A stretch of 64,000 nucleotides of DNA from Bacteroidota bacterium (GTDB lineage: Bacteria; Bacteroidota; Bacteroidia; Flavobacteriales; Weeksellaceae). The position numbers and the translations under genes are program-made. Location: positions 248,001 to 312,000 of the forward strand of contig JAHIQD010000002.1 of the NCBI GenBank assembly GCA_018902795.1, read 5' to 3'. The stretch's first letter is position 1; the number at the start of each line of letters is the position of its first letter. Of the stretch, positions 43,565-51,930 are shown piece by piece. Below the pieces are notes generated by a model. It saw nothing but the letters and a program-made list of their open reading frames with translations, was not told the DNA's origin and did not search any database.

Positions 43565-44743
43565 ATGAATGAAGTTCGGCTTAAATCAATCCTCGACAAC
43601 GATTTCTATAAAATCACGATGCAAAACGCGGTGATCAAACTTTTCCCAAATGAAAGAGTAAAATATCAGTTCATCAACCGTGGAAAACACCTTTTTCCCA
43701 AAGGCTTTGATGCAGAACTCAGAAAATGTGTGAACGCAATGGCGGAACTGAAGCTCACCAAGGAAGAAAAAGAATTTCTCCGCGTAACCTGTCCATATCT
43801 CGACTTGCCTTACCTTGATTTTCTGGGCGGTTATCATTATGAACCTTCCGAAGTTCAGATTCTGCAGACGGAAAATGATCTCAGCGTCACTGTTGAAGGC
43901 GAATGGTACCGCACGATCTTATGGGAAGTTCCTCTTTTAGCGTTGATTTCCGAATTATATTATGTGATGTCCGGCATGGAAAGAGACTCAAACGAAGCTG
44001 TGATCCGGAATACTCTGGAGAAAGCGAAAGAACTGGACCAATTGGGAGTAACTTTTGCAGAATTTGGCACCAGACGCAGGCATTCCTATAAAGTGCATGA
44101 TTTAGTAATGGATGCTTTGACGCAGAATAAATCCTCAAAATTCACCGGCTCCTCTAATATACATTTTGCGATGAAATATGGCGTAAAACCTATCGGCACC
44201 CACGCACACGAATGGTTTATGTTTCATGGTGCCGAGTATGGCTTTAAAATGGCCAACGCACTTTCCCTCGAACATTGGGTGGATGTTTACCGGGGTGATT
44301 TGGGCGTTGCACTTTCAGACACTTACACGACAGACGTTTTCTTTCAGCAGTTCGACAAAAAATTTGCGAAACTTTTCGACGGTGTACGTCACGACAGCGG
44401 TGATCCGATAGAATTTGCCTATAAAACCATTGAACATTATAAAACAAACGGCATCAATCCTTTATTTAAATATATTATATTTTCTGACGGATTAAACATG
44501 GAAAAAGTTGCAGAAATTACCCATGCCTGTAACGGAAAAATAGGAATCTCTTTCGGAATCGGAACGAACCTTACGAACGATGTAGGCTTAAAACCAATGA
44601 ACATCGTTATGAAACTTACCGCAGCAAAATCAATCACCGGAGACTGGATTCCAACGGTAAAACTTTCAGATGAACACGGAAAATATACCGGTGATCCAAA
44701 GATGATTGAACTGGCTAAAGAATTTTTAAGAATAAAAGACTAA
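43565..44743 (+). CDS. pncB: Nicotinate phosphoribosyltransferase
   Basis: Makes nicotinate mononucleotide from nicotinate and PRPP in the NAD salvage pathway. 392 residues; the start LKSILDNDFYKITMQNAVIKL, the TGSSNIHFAMKYGVKPIGTHAHEW segment (with the His that is phosphorylated in the family) and RHDSGDP are clear. Length fits the E. coli type. It has its own promoter; the YciI-like gene follows after 34 bases and may share the transcript. Confidence 0.96.
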   Translation: MNEVRLKSILDNDFYKITMQNAVIKLFPNERVKYQFINRGKHLFPKGFDAELRKCVNAMAELKLTKEEKEFLRVTCPYLDLPYLDFLGGYHYEPSEVQILQTENDLSVTVEGEWYRTILWEVPLLALISELYYVMSGMERDSNEAVIRNTLEKAKELDQLGVTFAEFGTRRRHSYKVHDLVMDALTQNKSSKFTGSSNIHFAMKYGVKPIGTHAHEWFMFHGAEYGFKMANALSLEHWVDVYRGDLGVALSDTYTTDVFFQQFDKKFAKLFDGVRHDSGDPIEFAYKTIEHYKTNGINPLFKYIIFSDGLNMEKVAEITHACNGKIGISFGIGTNLTNDVGLKPMNIVMKLTAAKSITGDWIPTVKLSDEHGKYTGDPKMIELAKEFLRIKD

Positions 44744-44777
44744 GATCTTTACCTAACCAACACCAAACTAAAATACC

Positions 44778-45251
44778 ATGAAAACACTGATTTCTCTTCT
44801 AATACTTTGTGCTTTTACTGTTTGTGGTGCACAGCAAACCGTTCCGCAAAACCCTAAATTTGATCAAAAACTTGCCGATTCTTTAGGAGCTGACCGGCTT
44901 GGAATGAAAAATTACATGCTTGTCATCCTTAAAACAGGTCCGAAAGACAAAGAAATAACCGACAAAAGCAAACGCGAGGAATTGTTTAAAGGCCATTTTT
45001 CAAACATGAAGGAAATGGAAAAATCCGGGAAACTGAAAATGGCAGGACCATTTGCTACCGATAACAAACTCGGTTACCGGGGAATTTTTCTTTTGGATGT
45101 AAAAACCGAAGACGAAGCCAGAACACTAATACAAAATGATCCTACGATAAAAAACGGAATTTTCGATGTGGAAATTTTACCATGGTATGGTTCTGCCGCT
45201 ATTCCGATGCACTTAAAATACCACAAGAAAATTGCAAAAGAAAACCTTTAG
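44778..45251 (+). CDS. Exported YciI-like protein
   Basis: 157 residues with a signal peptide (MKTLISLLILCAFTVCGAQQ). The mature part has the YciI ferredoxin-like pattern (MLVILKTGPKD, HFSNMKEMEKSGKLKMAGPF, IFLLDVKTEDEARTLIQNDP). Cytoplasmic YciI proteins are small putative enzymes with a His-Asp pair; the export signal here puts this one in the periplasm. No substrate is known. Confidence 0.75.
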   Translation: MKTLISLLILCAFTVCGAQQTVPQNPKFDQKLADSLGADRLGMKNYMLVILKTGPKDKEITDKSKREELFKGHFSNMKEMEKSGKLKMAGPFATDNKLGYRGIFLLDVKTEDEARTLIQNDPTIKNGIFDVEILPWYGSAAIPMHLKYHKKIAKENL

Positions 45252-45343
45252 AAACTTTTTGAACAGATCATGCCTTTAGCGGTCTCTTTACAAATAACTT
45301 CTAAGAACTTTTCCGCAGAACAAAAAAACCATTTTTTTCTTCC

Positions 45344-45351
45344 TATTTTTG
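45344..45351 (+). promoter_or_regulatory. -7 box (TATTTTTG) of rmuC, very close to the start codon
   Basis: TATTTTTG matches TAnnTTTG and ends only four bases before the rmuC ATG, so transcription would begin at or beside the start codon. Confidence 0.45.
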
Positions 45352-45355
45352 AAAT

Positions 45356-46873
45356 ATGGAAATCACGACTTTATTTACTGGTATTATTCTCGGTGCGATT
45401 CTGGGTGCCTTTATTTTATATTTTATCTTAAAATCGGCCAATGTTCCCCGAAAAGATTTTGATGAACTTAATACTAATTATATCAGAACAAATTCTGATT
45501 TACAAAATTCAAACTTAAGAATCAGTGAGTTAGATAAATACTATCAATCTGAAAAACAAACAAATCTTCAGCAAACCGAAGTTTTAAATCAGTTAAAAAA
45601 CGAAATCGCCAAAATTTCTGCAGAAAACAATGCGCAGAATCAAAAAATTTCCGAGCAGGCAGAAATCAATAATTTTCAGACTTCAGAAATTAAAAATCTT
45701 CAGATCGAAAAAAATAATCTAATTGCGGTAAGATCTCAACTTTCAGCTCAAAATGAAAATCTTCAGAAACTGCTAGATAATCAAAAGGAAGAAATTTCTA
45801 AAATGCAGGAAATGGCAAAAGTTGAGTTTCAAAATCTTGCCAATAAAATTTTAGAAGAAAAAACCGAGAAATTCACCACTTTAAACCAAAATAATTTAAA
45901 AACGATTTTGGAACCATTTCAGGAAAAAATGCAGGAACTGAAAAACAAAGTCGGTGAAACTTATGATAAAGAGTCCAAAGAAAGGTTTTCTTTGGGTGAA
46001 AAAGTAAAAGAGCTCGCAGAATTGAATCAGCAAATTTCTGAAGATGCCAAAAAATTAACCCGCGCTTTAAAAGGGGAAAGTAAAACTCAGGGAAACTGGG
46101 GCGAAATGATTTTGGAAAGTATCCTCGAAAAATCCGGCTTGGTCAAAGGAAGAGAATATTTCCTCGAACATGAACTTCGTGATGAAGACAATAAAGCTTT
46201 GTTTTCTGAATTTTCCGGCAAAAAAATGCGTCCCGACGCGGTGATAAAATATCCCGATGAAAGAAATGTAATCATCGATTCAAAGGTTTCTTTAACCGCT
46301 TTTACTGATTTGGTGGATGAAAATGATGCTGAAATCTATCATATTAAACTCCATCAGCATTTATCTTCGGTGAAAAATCACATCACCCAACTTAGTCAGA
46401 AGGCATATGATGATTACGGAAAATCTCTGGACTTTGTCATGATGTTTATTCCAAGCGAACCTGCTTATATTGCGGCAATGCAGGCAGATCAAAACTTATG
46501 GAATTTCGCGTACGAAAGAAGAATTTTACTATTGAATCCGAGCAATTTAATTACCTCTTTAAAACTGATCGCAGACTTATGGAAACGCGAATACCAAAGC
46601 AAAAATGCGATGGAAATTGCTGACCGTGGTGCTAAACTTTACGATAAATTTGTAGGCTTTATCGAAAATCTGGAAAAGGTGGGCAAAAACATCGATCAGG
46701 CTAAAAATGTATATGATGAAGCGTTCAAACAGCTTTCTACAGGAAATGACAATCTGGTTCTACAAACTCAAAAACTGAAAACTTTGGGCATTAAAAACAA
46801 AAAAGATATCCCGCAAAGTTTGTTAGATGCAACAGAAACTCAAAGTAATATCACTTTTTCAAAAGAAAACTAA
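45356..46873 (+). CDS. rmuC: DNA recombination protein RmuC
   Basis: 505 residues. An N-terminal membrane helix (LFTGIILGAILGAFILYFIL), a long coiled coil to about residue 200, then the nuclease-like RmuC domain with GESKTQGNWGEMILESILEKSGL, MRPDAVIKYPDERNVIIDSKVSL and DFVMMFIPSEPAY. Family members limit inversion at short repeats and are predicted nucleases of the PD-(D/E)xK fold. TrmH-like gene follows after 18 bases but has its own -7 box. Confidence 0.95.
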   Translation: MEITTLFTGIILGAILGAFILYFILKSANVPRKDFDELNTNYIRTNSDLQNSNLRISELDKYYQSEKQTNLQQTEVLNQLKNEIAKISAENNAQNQKISEQAEINNFQTSEIKNLQIEKNNLIAVRSQLSAQNENLQKLLDNQKEEISKMQEMAKVEFQNLANKILEEKTEKFTTLNQNNLKTILEPFQEKMQELKNKVGETYDKESKERFSLGEKVKELAELNQQISEDAKKLTRALKGESKTQGNWGEMILESILEKSGLVKGREYFLEHELRDEDNKALFSEFSGKKMRPDAVIKYPDERNVIIDSKVSLTAFTDLVDENDAEIYHIKLHQHLSSVKNHITQLSQKAYDDYGKSLDFVMMFIPSEPAYIAAMQADQNLWNFAYERRILLLNPSNLITSLKLIADLWKREYQSKNAMEIADRGAKLYDKFVGFIENLEKVGKNIDQAKNVYDEAFKQLSTGNDNLVLQTQKLKTLGIKNKKDIPQSLLDATETQSNITFSKEN

Positions 46874-46879
46874 AAATAC

Positions 46880-46887
46880 TATTTTTG
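46880..46887 (+). promoter_or_regulatory. -7 box (TATTTTTG) of the TrmH-like gene, very close to the start codon
   Basis: Same TATTTTTG sequence and the same four-base distance to the ATG as in front of rmuC. Confidence 0.4.
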
Positions 46888-46891
46888 CAGA

Positions 46892-47662
46892 ATGCTAATC
46901 GAAAGTCTTCACAACGAAAAAATAAAAAATTTAACCCGTTTAATAAGCGACAACCGCTTCCGGAAAAAATCCGGAGTTTTTGTTGTGGAAGGCAAACAGG
47001 AAAATGAAAGATCCGTGAAATTCGGTTTTGAGATTCAGGAGTTTTTTATCTGCGAAAGTATTTTTGATGAAGACTTTCCGAAAGGCAAAATCCACCTGGT
47101 TTCCGAGAAGATTTACGAAAAACTGGCTTACCGCGGAACTTCAGAAGGAATTATCGGGATTTACAAAACAAAAGGCGCCGACCTTAATGAATTTAAACCC
47201 AACAGCAATTCTTCAGTTATCATTGTGGAGAGCGTTGAAAAACCCGGAAATCTTGGAGCAATTCTCAGAAGTTGCGAAGCATTCGGGATCGATGCATTAA
47301 TTGTTACCGATGCAAGAATAGATTTCTATAACCCAAATGTAATCCGCTCAAGTGTAGGCTGTTTGTTCGGAATGAATGTATTCCAATCCAACAACGAGGA
47401 ACTATTCGGATTTTTGGAGAAAAACAGCTTTTCCATATTCACCACTCTGATGGATGAAAGCGCAGAAGATCTCTATAAAAGAGATTTTAAAGGAAAAAGT
47501 GCATTACTTTTCGGGACAGAACATTCAGGACTCAGTGATTTCTGGATTGGAAAAGGAAAAAACACCCTCATTCCAATGGCCGGAAGTATAGATTCACTGA
47601 ACCTGAGCAATGCCGTTGCCATCAGCTGTTATGAAATATTAAGGCAAAAGCTTCAGAAATAA
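46892..47662 (+). CDS. SpoU/TrmH-family RNA 2'-O-methyltransferase
   Basis: 256 residues. An N-terminal substrate-binding part (LIESLHNEKIKNLTRLISDNRFRKKSGVFVVEG, seen in pieces) precedes the SPOUT knot with its three motifs: VESVEKPGNLGAILRSCEAF, LLFGTEHSGLS and IPMAGSIDSLNLSNAVAISCYE. It methylates 2'-OH of rRNA or tRNA using SAM; the exact nucleotide cannot be read. Could be RlmB-like or a tRNA enzyme. Confidence 0.9.
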   Translation: MLIESLHNEKIKNLTRLISDNRFRKKSGVFVVEGKQENERSVKFGFEIQEFFICESIFDEDFPKGKIHLVSEKIYEKLAYRGTSEGIIGIYKTKGADLNEFKPNSNSSVIIVESVEKPGNLGAILRSCEAFGIDALIVTDARIDFYNPNVIRSSVGCLFGMNVFQSNNEELFGFLEKNSFSIFTTLMDESAEDLYKRDFKGKSALLFGTEHSGLSDFWIGKGKNTLIPMAGSIDSLNLSNAVAISCYEILRQKLQK

Positions 47663-47668
47663 GCATAA

Positions 47669-47696
47669 AAAAACCGCTTCTCTGAGAGAAACGGTT
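47669..47696. terminator. Bidirectional terminator between the TrmH-like gene and the Ala-rich lipoprotein
   Basis: AACCG-TTCTCT...AGAGAA-CGGTT stem; the minus strand has a long T-run after it, the plus strand a shorter one. Confidence 0.8.
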
Positions 47697-47719
47697 ATTT
47701 TGTTAAGCGTAGCTAATAA

Positions 47720-48007
47720 TTATTTAGCGTCTTTAGCAGCATCTTTAGCAGCATCAGCAGCTCCTTTAGCAGCTTCAGCAGCTCCTTTAGCAGCGTCAGC
47801 AGTAGAAGCAGCAGCACCTTGAGCAGCATCAACAGTAACAGCAGCAGCAGAATCAACAACAGCAGCAGCAGAATCTACAACTACAGCAGCAGAATCAACA
47901 GTTACAGCAGCAGAATCAGCAGCGTTAGCAGTTTCTACAGTTTCAGTTTTTTTACAAGCTACAAGAGCTAAAGCAGCGATACCAGCTACGAATAATGACT
48001 TTTTCAT
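47720..48007 (-). CDS. Ala-rich repetitive lipoprotein
   Basis: 95 residues from MKKSLFVAGIAALALVACKK, with the lipobox Cys at 17. An earlier in-frame ATG at 48064 is rejected because it precedes the signal peptide. The mature chain is almost entirely Ala, Val, Asp, Ser and Lys: VDSAAVVVDSAAAVVDSAA-type units, then AAKGAAEAAKGAADAAKDAAKD. Such sequences form long amphipathic helices or surface stalks. No function known. -7 box TACCTTTG lies at 48076-48083. Confidence 0.75.
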   Translation of the reverse strand: MKKSLFVAGIAALALVACKKTETVETANAADSAAVTVDSAAVVVDSAAAVVDSAAAVTVDAAQGAAASTADAAKGAAEAAKGAADAAKDAAKDAK

Positions 48008-48075
48008 AATAAAATTAAATTTAATTGTTTTGTTATATTCTAATTTGTTGTTCTCATTTATCATTTCGAACAGGA

Positions 48076-48083
48076 CAAAGGTA
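48076..48083 (-). promoter_or_regulatory. -7 box (TACCTTTG) of the Ala-rich lipoprotein gene
   Basis: Minus-strand TACCTTTG, giving a leader of about 60 bases. It is back to back with the rightward promoter at 48098-48129. Confidence 0.5.
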
Positions 48084-48097
48084 TAGCGACATTTAAA

Positions 48098-48129
48098 TTT
48101 GTTTTAGAAAATTAATTGTAATATATTTG
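48098..48129 (+). promoter_or_regulatory. Complete promoter of the membrane HTH-like gene
   Basis: TTTG (48098-48101), 20 bases, TATATTTG (48122-48129), a full consensus match, about 60 bases before the start codon. Confidence 0.65.
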
Positions 48130-48188
48130 TAAAACTGTTTTACAAAAAACAGATATTGACAATCAATACATTACGTAAAATTTAGCAA

Positions 48189-49358
48189 TTGAGCGATTTA
48201 GATTTATTACACTTTGAACAGCTGAAAACGGAGGTACAAACTCAATATTTGGTGAATCACACTCCTTCTTTCGAAAATATTTCGAAATGGAAAGGTATAG
48301 ATATCATTTATTTTCAGGAAGACCTGCGGAAAAAAGCCAAAGGTAACATCAGTGAAAAGTCTTTTTATACCTATTTCAAAAACTCTCCGGTCACTAAACT
48401 TCCAAGGATCGATATGCTCAACATTCTCTCTGTTTATGCAGGGTACGTATCTTGGTATGACTTCAAGAAAAACCATCTTTTTGCAGACGAAATCCTGAAA
48501 GATTACGAAGAGAATATGGATCCGGAAGTGGAAGAACCTCATAAAGAATCCGAAGATCATCAAATTTCAGAACCTGAAATCAAAAAAAGTGAAATCACAC
48601 CCGTTTTGTCGGAAAAAGACGATATTTCAGACAGAAAAAATCTAGATTTACAAAAATCATATGCTGAAAACCAGTACGTTAAAGAAAAATCAGTAAATCT
48701 ATCTACCTACGATACCGCGGAGCAAAAATCTACTTTTTCTCTTGTAAAAAAATACATCTGGCTGGGAATTTCGGCAGTTCTTGCAATTCTTGTCGGACTT
48801 TTAGGTTTCAAGGATGAACTGTTCAGCAAAAAATACTATTACAGTTTTATTGACGCCGACCGAAACTCAAAAATTAATGCGGAACTTCAGGTTCAGATTC
48901 TTAAGGAAAATGAATCTCCTATTCTTTATGTAGCAAAGCCGAACGAACCATTTGTATACACGACGAAATCCAAAACACTTACAATGGTGGTTTCTTCTCC
49001 TTATTACAGAACCGATACGATTCAGAGAAATTTAGAGACCGCGCCGGAAGCGGAAAATATTGAGCTGAAGCCGAATGATTATGCAATTATGCTCTTTTAT
49101 TATTCCAAATCCTTAAAAGATTTAAAGAAGAAAAGGGTAAGTTTAAATTATTTAATTAGTGATAACGCATTAATTTACCAGGTTTTTGACAATCAGTTTT
49201 ATGGTGTTGAAACTATGGACAAACAGCGTTATATTAATCTTGTAACCTTGCCTTCCACTTCCTTAGAAAAACTCGATGTAATTGATACTCAAGCCGATAA
49301 ATCAGGAAAAATAGTAATGATTAAATTTAAAATTGACACTGATGATGAAAAAAAATAA
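48189..49358 (+). CDS. Membrane protein with N-terminal HTH-like domain, TTG start
   Basis: 389 residues. TTG at 48189 is the only sensible start: a TAG stops the frame two codons before, and the next ATG is far inside. Residues 1-100 look like the small helical domain common in Bacteroidota regulators (FQEDLRKKAKGNISEKSFYTYF, IDMLNILSVYAGYVSWYDF). A charged linker follows, one membrane helix at about 188-207 (KYIWLGISAVLAILVGLLGF), and a soluble outside domain of 180 residues. This is the plan of a one-component membrane sensor, but no DNA binding is shown. It overlaps the next gene by 17 bases. Confidence 0.65.
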   Translation: MSDLDLLHFEQLKTEVQTQYLVNHTPSFENISKWKGIDIIYFQEDLRKKAKGNISEKSFYTYFKNSPVTKLPRIDMLNILSVYAGYVSWYDFKKNHLFADEILKDYEENMDPEVEEPHKESEDHQISEPEIKKSEITPVLSEKDDISDRKNLDLQKSYAENQYVKEKSVNLSTYDTAEQKSTFSLVKKYIWLGISAVLAILVGLLGFKDELFSKKYYYSFIDADRNSKINAELQVQILKENESPILYVAKPNEPFVYTTKSKTLTMVVSSPYYRTDTIQRNLETAPEAENIELKPNDYAIMLFYYSKSLKDLKKKRVSLNYLISDNALIYQVFDNQFYGVETMDKQRYINLVTLPSTSLEKLDVIDTQADKSGKIVMIKFKIDTDDEKK

Positions 49359-49926
49359 CATAATAGGCGCACTTATCGTTTTGTTTTTTGCGATTATTGC
49401 CTGCACAAAAGAAAAAACTGAAGTTTCCGATCTTGAAAAATTGAGAAACAACACCAATAAAGTTTCCTATCCGGTAGCAAAAATGGACAGCGCACAGGCG
49501 ATTTCATTTATTACGAAACAGAAAATACAGGAACTTCTGGATCTTTCCACGCTGTATACTTCCGGAAACCGTGATACTGAAATCGATTCCGTAATTTACG
49601 CGCAGATGCAAAGCTATTTCGCTGAAAATGATTCTAATAAACTAAAACCGATCCTCAAACAGCTTGACAGTTTTAAAGTGAAAACAGCAAAAGTTGGAAA
49701 TATTTTCGTGAAGAAGGAAATTAAAGGACACGACACGTTAGATTTTGCAAAATTTGATGTGGAATATTTCGATCATAACGATAAACTGATCGGTAAATTC
49801 CAGAAAAATGCTCAGTACATGCTGAAGCTTTCACCTGTTAAATTTAAAAAAGAATTTAAATTTTACTTTGTAGATTTTGATGCCGTTCCGCCAAAAGACA
49901 GTACTGTAGTAGGCGTGACCAAATAA
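49342..49926 (+). CDS. Lipoprotein paired with the membrane HTH-like protein
   Basis: 194 residues starting MMKKNNIIGALIVLFFAIIACTK; the second Met at 49345 is equally possible. Lipobox FAIIAC gives a lipid-anchored mature protein. The rest is helical and charged, then beta-rich (GNIFVKKEIKGHDTLDFAKFDVEYFDH). No family recognised. The overlap with the preceding gene implies coupled translation and perhaps joint function. The 3' end overlaps the convergent 5-formyltetrahydrofolate cyclo-ligase gene by 64 bases. Confidence 0.65.
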   Translation: MMKKNNIIGALIVLFFAIIACTKEKTEVSDLEKLRNNTNKVSYPVAKMDSAQAISFITKQKIQELLDLSTLYTSGNRDTEIDSVIYAQMQSYFAENDSNKLKPILKQLDSFKVKTAKVGNIFVKKEIKGHDTLDFAKFDVEYFDHNDKLIGKFQKNAQYMLKLSPVKFKKEFKFYFVDFDAVPPKDSTVVGVTK

Positions 49927-50450
49927 TCCAACGGAATATCGTTTTTCCAGACATCATCAATTTCTTCATCAGGATTAAAGAAATTAACTCCAATTTTTAC
50001 TGAATTTGGGTTGATATCTTCAAAAAATCCATCGTAATATCCTTTGCCGTAACCCACTCTGTTTCCGTGACGGTCACAGTACAACAACGGAGTAATGACA
50101 AAATCGAAGTTTTTCTCGCCGGAATCCTCGTTGCTTTCAGGTTCAGGAATACCCCAGGAATTTTTTATTACAGGAGTTTCAGAAGTAATTTCAACGGAAA
50201 TGAGCTTATTCCTGAAGATTTTAGGAACAAAAACTCTGATTCCATTTTCAAAAAAAAAGTTCTCAAATATTTGAGTATTTACTTCCCCTTTTTCCGGAAT
50301 TGATAAAAAACAATGAATTTTCTGATTTTCAGACCGTTTGAACTGATGGATGAAATTTTGAAAAATGGCTTCAGATAAAGACAAAACCTCATCCTGCGAC
50401 AAGCTTTCCCGTTTTTCCAGATATTTTTTTCTCAGTTCAGCTTTTGTCAT
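49863..50450 (-). CDS. 5-formyltetrahydrofolate cyclo-ligase
   Basis: Converts 5-formyl-THF to 5,10-methenyl-THF with ATP. 195 residues: start MTKAELRKKYLEKRESLSQ, the substrate loop FVITPLLYCDRHGNRVGYGKGYYDGFF, and the end IPLDYLVTPTTVLSF. About eight extra residues follow the usual end, and these lie in the antisense overlap with the convergent lipoprotein gene. Two bases after the ferredoxin gene, last of the trhO-led run. Confidence 0.92.
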   Translation of the reverse strand: MTKAELRKKYLEKRESLSQDEVLSLSEAIFQNFIHQFKRSENQKIHCFLSIPEKGEVNTQIFENFFFENGIRVFVPKIFRNKLISVEITSETPVIKNSWGIPEPESNEDSGEKNFDFVITPLLYCDRHGNRVGYGKGYYDGFFEDINPNSVKIGVNFFNPDEEIDDVWKNDIPLDYLVTPTTVLSFGGTASKSTK

Positions 50451-50452
50451 TT

Positions 50453-50683
50453 CTAAATTTCTTTTACCGAAATAATTTTCACGGGACAGGCTTTCGCCGC
50501 TTTATCACAAGGCTCCAAAGCTTCATAATTCGGCGTCTTTAAGGTATAAAAACCCTTTTTATCTTCCGTCTTCAAAAGCACCGATTTTCCGTCTTTTTTT
50601 GACATTCTGAAATATTCCGGTGCAAATTCTGCACAATAATTACAGCCAATGCATTTTTCGCGTTGAAGCGTAATGATAATCAT
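50453..50683 (-). CDS. Small [4Fe-4S] ferredoxin
   Basis: 76 residues with CIGCNYC at 11-17 and a distant CP at 66 (AKACPVKII), the four ligands for one [4Fe-4S] cluster. A further Cys is at 59. The middle 40 residues lack the second cluster motif. Its ATG shares one base with the trhP stop (TGATG). Because it sits directly behind an Fe-S dependent tRNA hydroxylase, it could feed electrons or clusters to that enzyme; this is inference. Confidence 0.88.
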   Translation of the reverse strand: MIIITLQREKCIGCNYCAEFAPEYFRMSKKDGKSVLLKTEDKKGFYTLKTPNYEALEPCDKAAKACPVKIISVKEI

Positions 50684-51930
50684 CAGTTATTCTCCACAAT
50701 TTTATACAGTTTATCGCTCGGTCTCATTCTGAAATCTGTTTTAAACGTAATAATGTCAGACTTCGATGCTTTGCCGGCTTCCGGTTTTTCATCAACCTGC
50801 ATCGCTTCCAGAACCATTTCCTGCGAACCTGTAGTCGGTCCCTGGATCAAAATTCTGTCTCCAACAGCAATATCGTAAGCTTCAATTAAAAATTCTGCGA
50901 TATTCGCTTTTGGGTAGAAATGTCTTCCTTTTCCAACATAAACTTTCTTCTGAGTTGCGCTGGAACCTGAATTATCAGACCATTCTCCCAATTCCTGACC
51001 TAAGTAATAACCATCCCAGAAACCTCTGTTATAAACAGTTTCAAGCTGCTTCATCCACTCCTTTACTTTTTCAGGGCTGAAAGTTCCGTCAGCAACAGCA
51101 TCAATCGCTTCTCTGTAACATTTTGTCACGGTTGCAACATATTCGGGAGCTCTTCCACGACCTTCAATTTTCAAAACTTTCACGCCTGCATCTACAATTT
51201 GATCTAAAAAGCTTATTGTACACAAGTCTTTTGGCGACATCATGTATTCGTTATCCAGTTCAATTTCGAAACCGGTTTCCTGATCGATTACGGTGTATTT
51301 TTTTCTACAGTTCTGTTTGCAGGCGCCTCTGTTTGCGGAAGAATTTGCAGAATGCAGACTTAAATAACATTTCCCGGAAACGGCCATACAAAGCGCACCG
51401 TGACCGAAAATTTCTATTTCAACCAATTTCCCTGAAGGTCCTTTCACCTCATCTTTAATGATTTGGTCACAGATTTTTTTTATCTGGGTAATGCTCAACT
51501 CACGGCTCATCACCATTGTATCGGCGAAAAGTGCATAGAATTTCACGGTTTCAATATTCGTGATATTTATTTGGGTCGAAATATGAACTTCAAGCCCAAT
51601 CTGTCTTGCATATGAAATTACCGCCTGATCCATCGCAATCACTGCGGTAAGATTGGCAGCCTTTGCTTTGTCCAGCAGGTTTTTGATGAGTGATAAATCG
51701 TGGTCGTAAATAATCGTATTTAAAGTAAGATAAGTTCGAAAGCCTTTTTCAGAACATCTTCTGGAAATTTCCGGTAAATCATCAATCGTGAAATTGATGG
51801 AAGCTCTTGCTCTCATGTTCAGCTGTTCTACACCGAAATATACTGAATCTGCGCCATTGTCTAAAGCAGCCTGCATTGAAGTGAAATCGCCTGCAGGAGA
51901 CATGAGTTCTATTTTTCCTGATGTTGTCAT
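50683..51930 (-). CDS. U32 family tRNA 5-hydroxyuridine synthase TrhP-like
   Basis: 415 residues of the peptidase U32 group. The start ELMSPAGDFTSMQAALDNGADSVYFGV is standard, and the four Fe-S ligand cysteines lie at about 181, 188, 204 and 208 (ALCMAVSGKCYLS, RGACKQNCRKK). Members of this group (TrhP/YegQ, RlhA) hydroxylate RNA pyrimidines with prephenate as cofactor rather than acting as peptidases. A C-terminal beta-barrel-like domain (about 330-415) contains VGKGRHFYPKANIAEFLIE and GPTTGSQE. It overlaps trhO by four bases. TrhP rather than RlhA is suggested by the neighbour trhO. Confidence 0.85.
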   Translation of the reverse strand: MTTSGKIELMSPAGDFTSMQAALDNGADSVYFGVEQLNMRARASINFTIDDLPEISRRCSEKGFRTYLTLNTIIYDHDLSLIKNLLDKAKAANLTAVIAMDQAVISYARQIGLEVHISTQINITNIETVKFYALFADTMVMSRELSITQIKKICDQIIKDEVKGPSGKLVEIEIFGHGALCMAVSGKCYLSLHSANSSANRGACKQNCRKKYTVIDQETGFEIELDNEYMMSPKDLCTISFLDQIVDAGVKVLKIEGRGRAPEYVATVTKCYREAIDAVADGTFSPEKVKEWMKQLETVYNRGFWDGYYLGQELGEWSDNSGSSATQKKVYVGKGRHFYPKANIAEFLIEAYDIAVGDRILIQGPTTGSQEMVLEAMQVDEKPEAGKASKSDIITFKTDFRMRPSDKLYKIVENN

